In this document: positions 47,040 to 56,328 of the stretch, piece by piece
Layout of the letters: each line of letters opens with the position of its first letter
Position numbering within the stretch: position 1 is the stretch's first letter
Origin: Planctomycetota bacterium
GTDB lineage: Bacteria > Planctomycetota > PLA2
Assembly: GCA_021776785.1 (NCBI GenBank)
Contig: JAJFFF010000044.1
Coordinates: forward strand, 362,999-426,998
Direction of reading: 5' to 3'
DNA length: 64,000 bases
Notes under the pieces: model-generated
Databases searched by the model: none
Told to the model about the DNA's origin: nothing
Seen by the model: only the letters and a program-made list of their open reading frames with translations
Position numbers and translations under genes: made by a program

Positions 47040-49427
47040 TTAGAGCTTTGGGTCGCCGTACTTTTCTTCGAACTCTTCTGGGGTCATCAGCACGTCTGAG
47101 GATTGGGCGTTTTTGAATTCGCCGATGATGCCCTGGCTGCGCATGAGGTCGATGAGGCGCGATGCACGGGTGTAGCCGATTTGGAGCGCACGCTGGAGGA
47201 GCGATGCGGAGCCGCGTTGCGATTCGATCACGATGCGGCAAGCGGACTCAAACAGGTCGTCCACCTCGCGCGGATCGCGCTCGTCGAGGGTCGGTGCTTT
47301 AACGATGAGCTCGCGCAGCTCTTGGTCGGGTCCGTGATGGCGCAAGAAGTCGACGACTTCGCGCACCTCTTCGTCGGAGACAAAACAACCCTGCGCACGC
47401 ACAAGATGAAAACTGCGCGGCGGCAAGAACAACATGTCGCCGCGACCAAGCAGTTTCTCGGCTCCACTCTGATCGAGCACAACGCGCGAATCGACCTTGC
47501 TCGTGACCTTAAACGACGCGCGACTCGGCATGTTGGCCTTGATCAGACCGGTAATGACATCGGTGGACGGCCGCTGCGTGGCGAGAACGGTGTGGATGCC
47601 GACAGCGCGCGACTTCTGCGCCAAGCGCGTGATCGCTTGCTCCACTTCCTTGCGCCCCGTCATGATGAGATCGGCGAGCTCGTCGACAACGACGACGAGG
47701 TAAGGCATCCGGACGGGCGCACTCTCCTCGGCGATATCGTTTTGAGCGCATAGCTCCTTGATGCGCTTGGAGCCGAGCTTGTTGTACGCGGCGATGTTGC
47801 GCACGCCAAAGAGCGCAAACATCCGGTAGCGATCCTCCATCTCCGTGACGACCCAGTCCAACGTCTGCGCGGCCTTGCGCGCATCGGTAACGACCGATGT
47901 CAGAAGATGCGGGATCTCTTTGAAGAACGCGAGCTCCACCTGCTTGGGGTCAATCAGGATGAGCCGGACGTCTTCCATCGTGCGCGTCATGAGCACCGAC
48001 AAGATGATCGTGTTGATACAGACGGACTTACCGCTACCCGTCGCGCCGGCGATGAGCAGGTGCGGCATCGCGGACAGATCCTCGATCATGGGGTCGCCCG
48101 CAGCGTTGCGACCGAGAAAAATCGGGACGTTTTTCTTGTTCACCTGGCCGCACTCTTCAACGAGCGAGCGCAAACCGACATCGTCGCGCAACATGTTCGG
48201 CACTTCGACGCCAACCGTGTTCTTTCCCGGGATCGGAGCGACGATACGCACGGACTCGGCCTTGAGCGCAATGGCCAGATCGTCCGCGCGGTTCACGATC
48301 TGCGTAAGTTTGATGCCTTCTTTGAGCGCCAGCTCGTACATCGTGATCACAGGACCGCGCGTCCAACCCACGACCCGCGTCTCGACACGAAACGACGCGA
48401 GCGAACGTTCCAAGATCTCCGCGTTGGCACGAATCGCGCGCTCCAGCCGACCGATATCGACCGACTTGGCCTTTTCGAGCAACTCGATCGGCGGCAACGG
48501 GTGCTTACCGCGCTTGCGCGGTGCCGTCGTCGGCGCAGCAGAGACTCTCGCCGTTTTCTTCTTGGCGCGCGACGCACGCTTTCTCGGCTTGGGAACAACG
48601 ACCGGCTCCTCGACAACCTCTGGCTCTTCTAGGTCTGGCTCTTCTAGGTCTGCCTCTTCTAGCTCCGGCTCCTCTTCCTCTTCGTCCTCTTCCTCTTCGT
48701 CCTCAAGCTCGTCGTCCTCAAGCTCCTCGTCGCTCTCGTCTTCGCCGTCCTCTTCTTCGTATTCGTCGTCGTCGTACTCTTCATCCTCGTACTCGACGTC
48801 TTCTTTCGCGACGTCTGCTTCGTCGTCGTCCTCGTACTCGTCGTCGTCCTCGATCACGGCCACGGGCTTGGATTTCCTCTTGGTCCGCGCGACGTTTGGC
48901 TTGCGCTTCGGCAGCGTGAGGCCGCGGAACTGCAAGCGTTCGTAGTAAAGCCAGTCGGTGGCAAACACCAACGCAAGCAACGCCATGCCGACAAGGAGCG
49001 GTACGGCGAACAACGGCGGGAACAAGAACAAAACGGCGTCGCGCGCGAGCAAACCGACCGCGCCGCCCGCCGCCCCGGACTCGCCGCCGAGGAGCGAAAA
49101 AACACACGGCAAAAACACGACGACCGCGCCCGCGCTCACCATGCGCAACCGCGTCCAGGCCGGCGCGCGCCCGACGAGATGCAAAAAGGAGTCGATGGCG
49201 ATCAAGAGCGCCAAGAGGAACGTGGCGGGGCCAAAGGCGGCCACCAATCCGCGGGCAAATCGGGCGGGCAACGAAGCCGCTCCGGTCGCTTCCCCCATGT
49301 CGGGAGCCGCCAGATAGGACACGACCACGCCCACACTCACAAGCGTGAGTACAAGCGCGAACGCGGCCGGGCGATAGCGGCGAGTTTTGTGGTCGAGTTG
49401 TTGGAGCAGAGCTGTAGCGTCGATCAT
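47040..49427 (-). CDS. ftsK: DNA translocase FtsK/SpoIIIE family
   Basis: 795 residues from ATG 49427 (a longer frame to 49559 lacks family support). N-terminal membrane part of about four helices (residues 15-170), then a very acidic low-complexity linker (about 200-310; runs of Glu/Asp such as EDEEYDDDEYEEEDGEDE), then the motor: GATGSGKS Walker A, VVVVDELADLIM Walker B, RPSTDVITGLIKANMPSRASF. C-terminal gamma winged-helix IGYTRASRLIDLMRSQGIIG recognises KOPS. Septum-located chromosome pump. The linker replaces the Pro/Gln-rich one of E. coli. Confidence 0.92.
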   Translation of the reverse strand: MIDATALLQQLDHKTRRYRPAAFALVLTLVSVGVVVSYLAAPDMGEATGAASLPARFARGLVAAFGPATFLLALLIAIDSFLHLVGRAPAWTRLRMVSAGAVVVFLPCVFSLLGGESGAAGGAVGLLARDAVLFLFPPLFAVPLLVGMALLALVFATDWLYYERLQFRGLTLPKRKPNVARTKRKSKPVAVIEDDDEYEDDDEADVAKEDVEYEDEEYDDDEYEEEDGEDESDEELEDDELEDEEEEDEEEEEPELEEADLEEPDLEEPEVVEEPVVVPKPRKRASRAKKKTARVSAAPTTAPRKRGKHPLPPIELLEKAKSVDIGRLERAIRANAEILERSLASFRVETRVVGWTRGPVITMYELALKEGIKLTQIVNRADDLAIALKAESVRIVAPIPGKNTVGVEVPNMLRDDVGLRSLVEECGQVNKKNVPIFLGRNAAGDPMIEDLSAMPHLLIAGATGSGKSVCINTIILSVLMTRTMEDVRLILIDPKQVELAFFKEIPHLLTSVVTDARKAAQTLDWVVTEMEDRYRMFALFGVRNIAAYNKLGSKRIKELCAQNDIAEESAPVRMPYLVVVVDELADLIMTGRKEVEQAITRLAQKSRAVGIHTVLATQRPSTDVITGLIKANMPSRASFKVTSKVDSRVVLDQSGAEKLLGRGDMLFLPPRSFHLVRAQGCFVSDEEVREVVDFLRHHGPDQELRELIVKAPTLDERDPREVDDLFESACRIVIESQRGSASLLQRALQIGYTRASRLIDLMRSQGIIGEFKNAQSSDVLMTPEEFEEKYGDPKL

Positions 49428-49641
49428 TCCGTACCAAGGGGAATAGATCGGCAGGATCGACGCGCGCGGCCCTTCTTTTTGCGGAGATGACCCGGCGTCG
49501 GGCCGCAACCCGGGCTGAGTCGCGCGGTTAGCGATTTCTCGCCGCGCAGCCACACCCAAGCGGGCCCCGTGGCCGCGGCCCGACCGCCCGCCGACTCCTT
49601 AGAGGTGCCCCGTTAAACGCGGCCCCGTTCACGCGGCTTCG

Positions 49642-50370
49642 CTAGGAAGCGAGAACCGCGAGCACCTGGGCACGCGCTTGCTCCGACAATGCAACCTTGC
49701 CGAGCCTCGCGCGGAACTCAGACTTCGAGATCGCGCCGTCCAAAAACGCGTTCGCCCACATCGCGACCGTCGAATCAACAAAGGTCAACTCGTCGGTGTA
49801 GATCGCGCGCAAGACGTCCATCCACGCGCGGTCCCGCCGGAGGCGATACTTCTGGTGATAGTCCTCGGCGCGATAAAACACATCAAGGTCGTGAATCTCG
49901 GTGTGGATCTTGACGCCGACACGCTCCTGGGTGACCAGGAGCTCCGCCGCGACGTCGGCGCGCTGCCGGGCGTCGTGCACGTAGACCGCCGACTTGTATT
50001 GCTGCGACCACGCGGCCGCAACGGGCCGATGCCACTGCCAAAACGCCGCGAGCAACTCGCGATAACTCGTCACGCCCGGATCGAAATCGATCTGAATCGC
50101 TTCGGTGTGGTTGCCGAGGTTTTGATAGGTCGGATCCTTGAGCGAACCGCCGGTGTAACCAACGCGCGTCCGCAAGACACCGGGAAGACCCCCAAACTGG
50201 GCGTCGGGTCCCCAAAATCAGCCGAGCGCAAACGTGGCGGTCGCGACTTTGGATCCGGCGGCCGGCGCGTGGACGGCGCCCGCCCGGTCAGCATCAAGTT
50301 TCGGCACAACATCTCCTCCCGAGCGTCCGCAGCTCGCCGCGCAAAGGATCATCAGACAAGCCCATCGCAT
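49642..50370 (-). CDS. msrA: peptide methionine sulfoxide reductase MsrA with selenocysteine at the catalytic position (in-frame TGA at 50218-50220)
   Basis: 242 residues when the TGA is read as Sec (residue 51). The upstream half reads ...TATFALG, TGA, FWGPDAQFGGLPGVLRTR; every MsrA has GCFW here, so the TGA is on the nucleophilic Cys. Downstream: VGYTGGSLKDPTYQNLGNHT, EAIQIDFDPGVTSYRELL, HDLDVFYRAEDYHQKYRLRR, full MsrA fold. Starting at 50370 gives lipoprotein signal MRWACLMILCAASC (lipobox AASC), so it is exported and lipid-anchored. It lacks the usual C-terminal resolving Cys, a pattern compatible with Sec-type MsrA. A break by mutation is unlikely because the frame is kept on both sides. 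Confidence 0.88.
50187..50205 (-). promoter_or_regulatory. candidate bacterial SECIS hairpin in msrA
   Basis: Thirteen bases after the TGA: GACGCCC, loop AGUUU, GGGGGUC, pairing six of seven positions with one G-G mismatch. The apical loop has G in the second place, as in described bSECIS elements. The sequence also encodes the conserved DAQFG residues, so only covariation or SelB assay can separate the two constraints. Confidence 0.5.
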
Positions 50371-50512
50371 ATCCGCAGACTATCAGCAACCGAGGGGCCA
50401 GCCGGAACTTGCTCGTTTTGGGGCGGATGGGCCCGCACCGAATCGAGTCGGCGCGGACCACCCACCGCGCCTAGCCCGCGCTTGGCGCGACGCGAGCGGC
50501 GCGATCGCGCGG

Positions 50513-53500
50513 CTACGGCTTGCGCACCATCCGGATTTCGACCTCGCGCGGTTCGCCTTCGGAAACGTCAATCGAGCGGCGCACGGTTTCGTAGCCCTCT
50601 TTCTCGATCGTCACGCGAATGGACTTCGGCGGCATGCTCGGCTTGCGAATCCGACCGTTGGCATCGCTTGTGTTCTTGCCGAAGCCGGGCGGCTCATACG
50701 ACGCCAGCAACTTGCTGTTAAGCGGCGCCAGCCCGTCGAACGTATATGTGAGCTCGGCACCTGCGAGCGGCGCGTTTTGCTCATCCACCACACGCAGCAA
50801 CAAAGGCGACGCAAGCGACAACGTCACGTTGCGTTCCACGGTCACGCCCGCCTTCGCGACGACCCCGCGCTCCATCGCCAAGGGATGTTTGGGCGAGATC
50901 ACAAACAACGTGTACGGGCCGACGTCTAACCCTTTTAACCGATAGCGACCTTGCTCGTCGGTCCAAGGCGCATTGTTATCCGCCTGCATTTTGTAGTTCA
51001 CGGCGTAGACCCGCGCGTACGGAATCGGCTGCCCCGCCGCGTCCCGGACCACGCCCGACACAACCGCTGGCGAAATGAGTTTGACGTCGTCGATCTCTTT
51101 TGACTCGTCGGCGGCAACCACAAAGGACCCGGTGCGATGCGTCGCGAATCCGTCCGCGCGAAACTCCAGCGCGTACCGGCCCGGCTTCTCAATCGACATC
51201 TTGAACGTGCCGTCGCCCTGGCGCACGTTGCGACCGCCCACATACTTCGGCAAAAACGTTTCGTACCGAAGCAGCGAAACGTAAAACGCCGGGACGGGCT
51301 GGCCCGATTGCGCCGCCACCACGCGTCCCACCGCCGACATGCTCGAGACGTCGACCAGCAACAAGATGCTGGTGTCGCCTGCCTTGACCGTCTGCGCCCG
51401 GCCACCGGGCTCGTTCACAGAAATCGTGTACTCCCCTTCCGGCACCAGGCCGAAGTCGAAACGCCCGTTCGCATCCGTCGCGCCGGTGGAGCGCGACGCG
51501 CTGCCTTCCGCGCGCATGGTGACGATCACATGACGCAGGGGAGTTCCGTCGGGCGCTTCGGCCCGGCCGGCCATGGGAAGCGTGCGACGCAACACCAACT
51601 CGATGCCTTTCGTCACGGCTTCGGGCTTCACAACAACGCGTTGGCGTATCGAACTAACGTCGTCCGCGCCGGCGACGCGCGCGACGACAGCGATCGGCCC
51701 AGACGACACCTTCATCTTGAATGTCCCGTCCTTGTTGACGCGACCGGTGCGGGCCAGATAGTGGTCGCCCTCCGCGATCGCCTCCACATAAACACGCCGC
51801 GTCTCCTTCCAACCAACGACCACGCGCCCCTCGATCACACCCGGGAGCTGGCCCTTTATGTCGCCGAGCTTCCGGGTCTCGCCGGGTTTGAGTTCAAGCT
51901 TGACCGGAGCCACGGCGAGCTGCGGCGACGCAAAGTCAACCAGCGCCTCCTGCCTGTCGCGCAACGACAACGGCCCCACCCGGAAATGACCCTCCACGTC
52001 GGTCTCGGTCCGCGTCGAACCACCCGGGCGCACGCTCGCACGCAGACGCACCATCACGCCGGCGAGGGGCTGTCCGTTCGCATCGACGACGCGCCCTTCG
52101 ACAAACGTGCCCGGCAGGAGTTGAATATCAATGTCCGTGACCGCCTTGCGGTTTTCGAGCTGCAGCGGGACAGCGTCGCCCCAACCGCTGTGCGTTCCGA
52201 ACGCGCTCGCGGACCAACCGCTGGCTTCCGCGAACACAAACACACGCCCCGAGCGAACGTGTTGCAAAACGTACGTGCCATCGTCGCGGGTCAGGGACTC
52301 CCGCTCGGAAGCCCACACGCGCGCGCCGGCCACGGGGGTACCGTCCGGCGCCACCACACGCCCGGTCACCTGCGCGCCCTCTTGCAACATGATCTCGTGG
52401 CGCGACGTATCAAGGCCGCGCACTTTGACCAGCCGGACGTGCGGCGCGTAGTCCGGATGATCCACAAAAATCCGGACCGAACCCGGAAGCACCACGCCCA
52501 CAAGGCTGGCGCCGGTTTCGTCCGAAGTATTCTCCGCGTACGCCTCGGACGCATACGTCGGCTCTAGGCTAAACACATCCCACGTCATGGAGTCGTAGGG
52601 CTTGCGCGCCACGATGCGCGCCCCGACGACCAACTTGCCGTCATACCCGTGCAACTGCACCGACAACGGCGCACCGCGCTGCAACACGACCGTCGTCACG
52701 CCGGAACGCCCAAGATCTTGATCCTTGCGCAGGTACTGCGGGTGTTCGATGCGAACGCGCACCGTGCGGTCGCTGTCGGTGCCCGCGTGGACACGCCCGG
52801 CCTCGTCGGAAGCCGGCAATGCGCCTGCTTCCTGCCACTCCACGCCGTACTTCCAAACCATCCGCGTGACGCGCGCACCCACAACCGGTTTGCCGTCGGT
52901 GTCGTGCAGCACGCCGTGGCGCACAAATGCGCTGTCCGTTAACGCGGCGTCCTCTTTGTCTACGGGTTTGGGCTCCGTGATCTCATTCGGAAGTCCCGCG
53001 CTGTTTTCCGTGCGCGACGACGAGTCATGGCGCGGGACCGAGCCGAACTCATCTTGCCCGCGCTCTACCAAGAACAGGGCCGCGATCAGCGCCGCCACCA
53101 CACCGGTCATCCAAGAGGCTTTCATCGTGAAGAGTCCTCCCCCGATCGCAGCGCCGCCCGCGGTTGTCGCTGCGGCCGCCGTCGCCACGCGGGGTAACGC
53201 GAGCGGGGCGAGCGCAGCCATCCAGGCGCGCCGGCCGCCGGCCGTCTCATCCAACGTGCCGCGAAGTTCTCGCAGCGCGCGTTTGAGTCGCGTCTTCACC
53301 GTGTCGACGGAGATGTCTAAACGGCGCGCGATGTCGGTCGGCGTCAGTTCCTCGAAATAACGCAAGTACACAGTGGACCGGTACGGCTCGCGCAACCCGA
53401 GGACGGCGTCCGCCACACGCCGCTGAGTCTCGAGTTGGATCGCCATTTCGGCCGGCGAAGCGACGGTGCGTTCGGTCGCGGCAACGGCGCGCTCGCGGCG

Positions 53501-53731
53501 CGTCCGACGACCTTCAGAACGGCGGAGCATCCGCGCCCGGTTTTGCACAACGCGTGTCAGCCAGGCGCGCAACGGGACATGGCGGGCCGGCGGCTTGTCG
53601 AGCGCGGCGGTCAGCGTCTGCTGCACCACGTCGTCGGCCTGGGCGTCGTCAAACACCAACGAACGCGCCAACCCGCGCAAGAACGCGGCGTGGGCGAGAA
53701 GTTGGTCGGCGGGCGGGATCTTTTGCTCCAT
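50513..53731 (-). CDS. ECF RNA polymerase sigma factor fused through a membrane helix to an extracytoplasmic carboxypeptidase-regulatory-like tail
   Basis: 1072 residues. 1-80: sigma region 2 (HAAFLRGLARSLVFDDAQAD, RAWLTRVVQNRARM). About 105-160: region 4 helix-turn-helix (LTPTDIARRLDISVDTVKTR). About 207-223 is a membrane helix (MTGVVAALIAALFLVERG). From about 270 to the end, repeated CarboxypepD_reg/CnaB-like beta domains with the pattern GRVVAPDGTPVAGARVWAS, GRVVDANGQPLAGVMVRL, GVVRDAAGQPIPYARVYA. The sigma factor is thus held at the membrane with a sensing tail outside; it replaces a separate anti-sigma factor by an unknown release mechanism. Fusions of this kind are known from Planctomycetes. 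Confidence 0.85.
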   Translation of the reverse strand: MEQKIPPADQLLAHAAFLRGLARSLVFDDAQADDVVQQTLTAALDKPPARHVPLRAWLTRVVQNRARMLRRSEGRRTRRERAVAATERTVASPAEMAIQLETQRRVADAVLGLREPYRSTVYLRYFEELTPTDIARRLDISVDTVKTRLKRALRELRGTLDETAGGRRAWMAALAPLALPRVATAAAATTAGGAAIGGGLFTMKASWMTGVVAALIAALFLVERGQDEFGSVPRHDSSSRTENSAGLPNEITEPKPVDKEDAALTDSAFVRHGVLHDTDGKPVVGARVTRMVWKYGVEWQEAGALPASDEAGRVHAGTDSDRTVRVRIEHPQYLRKDQDLGRSGVTTVVLQRGAPLSVQLHGYDGKLVVGARIVARKPYDSMTWDVFSLEPTYASEAYAENTSDETGASLVGVVLPGSVRIFVDHPDYAPHVRLVKVRGLDTSRHEIMLQEGAQVTGRVVAPDGTPVAGARVWASERESLTRDDGTYVLQHVRSGRVFVFAEASGWSASAFGTHSGWGDAVPLQLENRKAVTDIDIQLLPGTFVEGRVVDANGQPLAGVMVRLRASVRPGGSTRTETDVEGHFRVGPLSLRDRQEALVDFASPQLAVAPVKLELKPGETRKLGDIKGQLPGVIEGRVVVGWKETRRVYVEAIAEGDHYLARTGRVNKDGTFKMKVSSGPIAVVARVAGADDVSSIRQRVVVKPEAVTKGIELVLRRTLPMAGRAEAPDGTPLRHVIVTMRAEGSASRSTGATDANGRFDFGLVPEGEYTISVNEPGGRAQTVKAGDTSILLLVDVSSMSAVGRVVAAQSGQPVPAFYVSLLRYETFLPKYVGGRNVRQGDGTFKMSIEKPGRYALEFRADGFATHRTGSFVVAADESKEIDDVKLISPAVVSGVVRDAAGQPIPYARVYAVNYKMQADNNAPWTDEQGRYRLKGLDVGPYTLFVISPKHPLAMERGVVAKAGVTVERNVTLSLASPLLLRVVDEQNAPLAGAELTYTFDGLAPLNSKLLASYEPPGFGKNTSDANGRIRKPSMPPKSIRVTIEKEGYETVRRSIDVSEGEPREVEIRMVRKP

Positions 53732-53851
53732 GTCGCTTCACCCTGCATTGCCGTGCGCCGGCAAGAGGGGTCAGGACTCTGAAGAAAATTTACGCGATCG
53801 CGCGCCGAAGCGTCATCCCGAAGCCTCGGGCCTGGGATCGGGCCCGGGATG

Positions 53852-53906
53852 GGCCGGGCGTTGGACCGGCGTTGGACCGGCGTTGGCCGGGCGTTGGGCC
53901 GGGGTG
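53852..53906. repeat. GC-rich 11-12 bp tandem repeat
   Basis: Units like GGCGTTGGACC/GGGCGTTGGGCC repeated about five times in a purine/pyrimidine-skewed tract between the convergent or tail-adjacent starts of the sigma fusion and the CFI-box gene end. Confidence 0.6.
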
Positions 53907-53972
53907 GGCCCGGACGAGACCCAGAGCGCGCCGGGATGGGCCGGAGTACGAAAACGGGCCGCGAAAACGCGC

Positions 53973-54563
53973 CTACGCGGCGCCGGAGCGAAACATGTCG
54001 AGCGCTTTGCGGGCGGCCAAGCGCAGCTTCGGACGGCGGGCGATGATCCGGGCGACCGGAGGGCTGACCGTGTAGTACAGCCGGACAAACGCCGTTCCCA
54101 GGCGGGTTTGCAGCAACACGTCGTCGCGAAAACGACGAAGTTGCTCGACCTCGGGGGCGTCGCGATCGCCGTAGGCGGCGGTCGCGATAAAACAAGCCGG
54201 GCTGCGCATCAAACGCTGCTTGGACAAGGGCGTCTTGCGCGCTTCCTCTTCGTTGTCGAGCGACGTGGCGGCCTCGGCCGCGATCACGCGGCGCGGCTTC
54301 ACTTCCTGAAAGGCGCGACGCGAGCTGCGCTCGGCCCGACGATACGCACGCGCGATCGCCTCTTCCTCGGCCGCTGTCCGCGCGGCCGCCCCGTGCGGCC
54401 CCGGCCGCCGGACCGAAGAGTCGGGCGCATAGCCATGCGGTCCCGGCGGAGACTTCGGTTGGGGCTGGGACTTCGACGTCTCGTTGGGGGTTTGCTCGTC
54501 GCGCGAACCGTTTTCACGGTCGTCACGCGGAGAGTTGATCGGCTTTTCGCGGTGCGGTGTCAT
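53973..54563 (-). CDS. CFI-box domain protein with a disordered N-terminus
   Basis: 196 residues. The first 70 are Pro/Ser/Gly/Arg-rich and probably disordered. The C-terminal part has SPACFIATAAYGDRDAPEVEQ followed by LRRFRDDVLLQTRLGTAFV and a final basic helix, the CFI-box type C-terminal domain found on many bacterial proteins of unknown function. A hydrophobic stretch (YYTVSPPVARIIARRP) could associate with the membrane. No neighbour gives a role. Confidence 0.65.
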   Translation of the reverse strand: MTPHREKPINSPRDDRENGSRDEQTPNETSKSQPQPKSPPGPHGYAPDSSVRRPGPHGAAARTAAEEEAIARAYRRAERSSRRAFQEVKPRRVIAAEAATSLDNEEEARKTPLSKQRLMRSPACFIATAAYGDRDAPEVEQLRRFRDDVLLQTRLGTAFVRLYYTVSPPVARIIARRPKLRLAARKALDMFRSGAA

Positions 54564-54722
54564 GGGTTGTTACTCAAGTGTAAACGGACCATGCGTCCCT
54601 TTCGCCCAAGAACCGTGCGCAACTCAAGCTCATGTTGAAGTTTTGCGTCGTGTTGGCGTCACGCAAACAACCTATGTCGCGGCGCGCCACAGAAAGCAGC
54701 GTGAAGGAGCGTTTCGGTTCGG

Positions 54723-56153
54723 TTACACCACGACTTCGGCGTCGCCGCCGATGAGGTCGCGATAGCGCGCGAGTGCCGGGTCGGCGTACTCGGCCAAGAA
54801 CTCGTCCACCTGCTCCGGCGCGCGCCCGACGAAGTCGCGCGGGTTGAGCGCTTGGCCCAGCTGCGCGTGGACGGACGCGAACGCCGGGTCGCCGTTGAGA
54901 CGATCGAAGAGATCGTTTTTCTCGGCGCCTTCCTTGAGCCGGTCGGCTGCCGCGCGCGCGTGCACGCGGATCCGCTCATGGAGTTCTTGCCGGTCGCCGC
55001 CGGCTCGGACCGCGTCCATCATGAGCGACTCGGTCGCCATAAACGGAAGTTCCCGCTCGAGATGCGCCCCGATCACCTTCGGATGGACGACGAGGCCGCG
55101 CACAACATCGATGCAGAGCTGCTCGATCCCGTCAACGGCCAAAAACAGCTCCGGCATTGCGATCCGGCGGTTCGCGCTGTCATCGAGCGAGCGCTCCAGC
55201 CACTGGGTGGCCGCGGTGTACGCCGGGTTCGCGGCGTTGGCGATGATAAACCGCGAGATCGCACAGATCCGCTCGCAGCGCATCGGGTTGCGCTTGTACG
55301 GCATAGCGCTCGATCCGATTTGCTTTTTGCGGAACGGCTCCTCGATCTGGCCCAAGTGCTGGAGCAGCCGGATGTCGTTGCCCATCTTGCTGGCCGATTG
55401 GGCGACGCCGCTTAAGACGTTGGCCACGCGCGCATCCTGCTTACGCGTGATTGTTTGGCCGGACACGCCGACCCGACGCGGAAACCCGGCGCGCTTCGCC
55501 ACGAGTTCGTCGAGCTTGCGTACCTTGGCGTGGTCGCCGTCAAACAGCGACAAAAACGACGCCTGGGTCCCGGTCGTTCCCTTCACGCCGCGCATCGGCA
55601 GCGTTTCGAGCACGTAGTCGAGGTCCGTGAGGTCGAGCAAGAAGTCTTGGAGCCACAGCGTCGCGCGTTTGCCGACGGTCGTGGGCTGCGCGGTCTGAAA
55701 GTGCGTGTAGCCAAGCGTCGGGAGATCGCGCCATTCGCGGGCGAATCGCGTGAGCGCATCGATCGTGTTGACCAACCCGCGCCGGACCAGCAACAACGCT
55801 TCCTTCATAAGGATTAAGTCCGCGTTGTCTTGAATAAACGCGCTGGTCGCGCCCAGATGCAGGACGGGCATCGCTTCCGGGCAGAGCGCGCCGAAGCTGT
55901 GCAGGTGCGCCATCACGTCGTGGCGCAACTCCGTTTCGCGGCGGCGGATGTCGTCTAGATCGACGTCGTCGAGATGCGCGCGCATCGCGTCCAATTGCGC
56001 GCTCGAGATCGGCAGCCCCAGCTCCGCTTCGGATTCGGCTAGGTACAACCAAAGGCGTCGCCACGTGCGGGCGATCTGCTCCTGGGACCAGAGTTGTTTC
56101 ATGGCGGACCCGGCGTAGCGGCCAGCCAGGGGGCTACGGTAAGTCTCTGCCAT
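54723..56153 (-). CDS. purB: adenylosuccinate lyase
   Basis: 476 residues. Start 56153 (MAETYRSPLAGRYAG) preferred to an upstream frame. Fumarase/aspartase superfamily signature GSSAMPYKRNPMRCE; catalytic His region TLGYTHFQTAQPTT, catalytic Ser in the mobile GSSAMPYK loop. The layout and N-terminal YRSPLAGRYAG resemble the eukaryotic-type ADSL rather than E. coli PurB. Two steps in purine synthesis. pyrD is divergent at 56329, with no obvious purine operon. Confidence 0.92.
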   Translation of the reverse strand: MAETYRSPLAGRYAGSAMKQLWSQEQIARTWRRLWLYLAESEAELGLPISSAQLDAMRAHLDDVDLDDIRRRETELRHDVMAHLHSFGALCPEAMPVLHLGATSAFIQDNADLILMKEALLLVRRGLVNTIDALTRFAREWRDLPTLGYTHFQTAQPTTVGKRATLWLQDFLLDLTDLDYVLETLPMRGVKGTTGTQASFLSLFDGDHAKVRKLDELVAKRAGFPRRVGVSGQTITRKQDARVANVLSGVAQSASKMGNDIRLLQHLGQIEEPFRKKQIGSSAMPYKRNPMRCERICAISRFIIANAANPAYTAATQWLERSLDDSANRRIAMPELFLAVDGIEQLCIDVVRGLVVHPKVIGAHLERELPFMATESLMMDAVRAGGDRQELHERIRVHARAAADRLKEGAEKNDLFDRLNGDPAFASVHAQLGQALNPRDFVGRAPEQVDEFLAEYADPALARYRDLIGGDAEVVV

Positions 56154-56328
56154 AGGGATAGAACGTAGCACGTGCCTCAAGCAGCCCGATGCAAGAGCCC
56201 CCGGGGGCTACGACCGGATCTCGAAACCGAACTCGGCGTCGCGCGTCCTCGCCCTAGCTTCTAGCTAGAGCTCCGGTACGCTCCTTGATCTCGGCTCCGA
56301 TCTTTCGTTCTCGCCTGCCCGCGGACTC

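Noticed and set aside
54844..55617. 257-residue frame opposite purB
   Set aside because: Antisense shadow of a well-supported gene.
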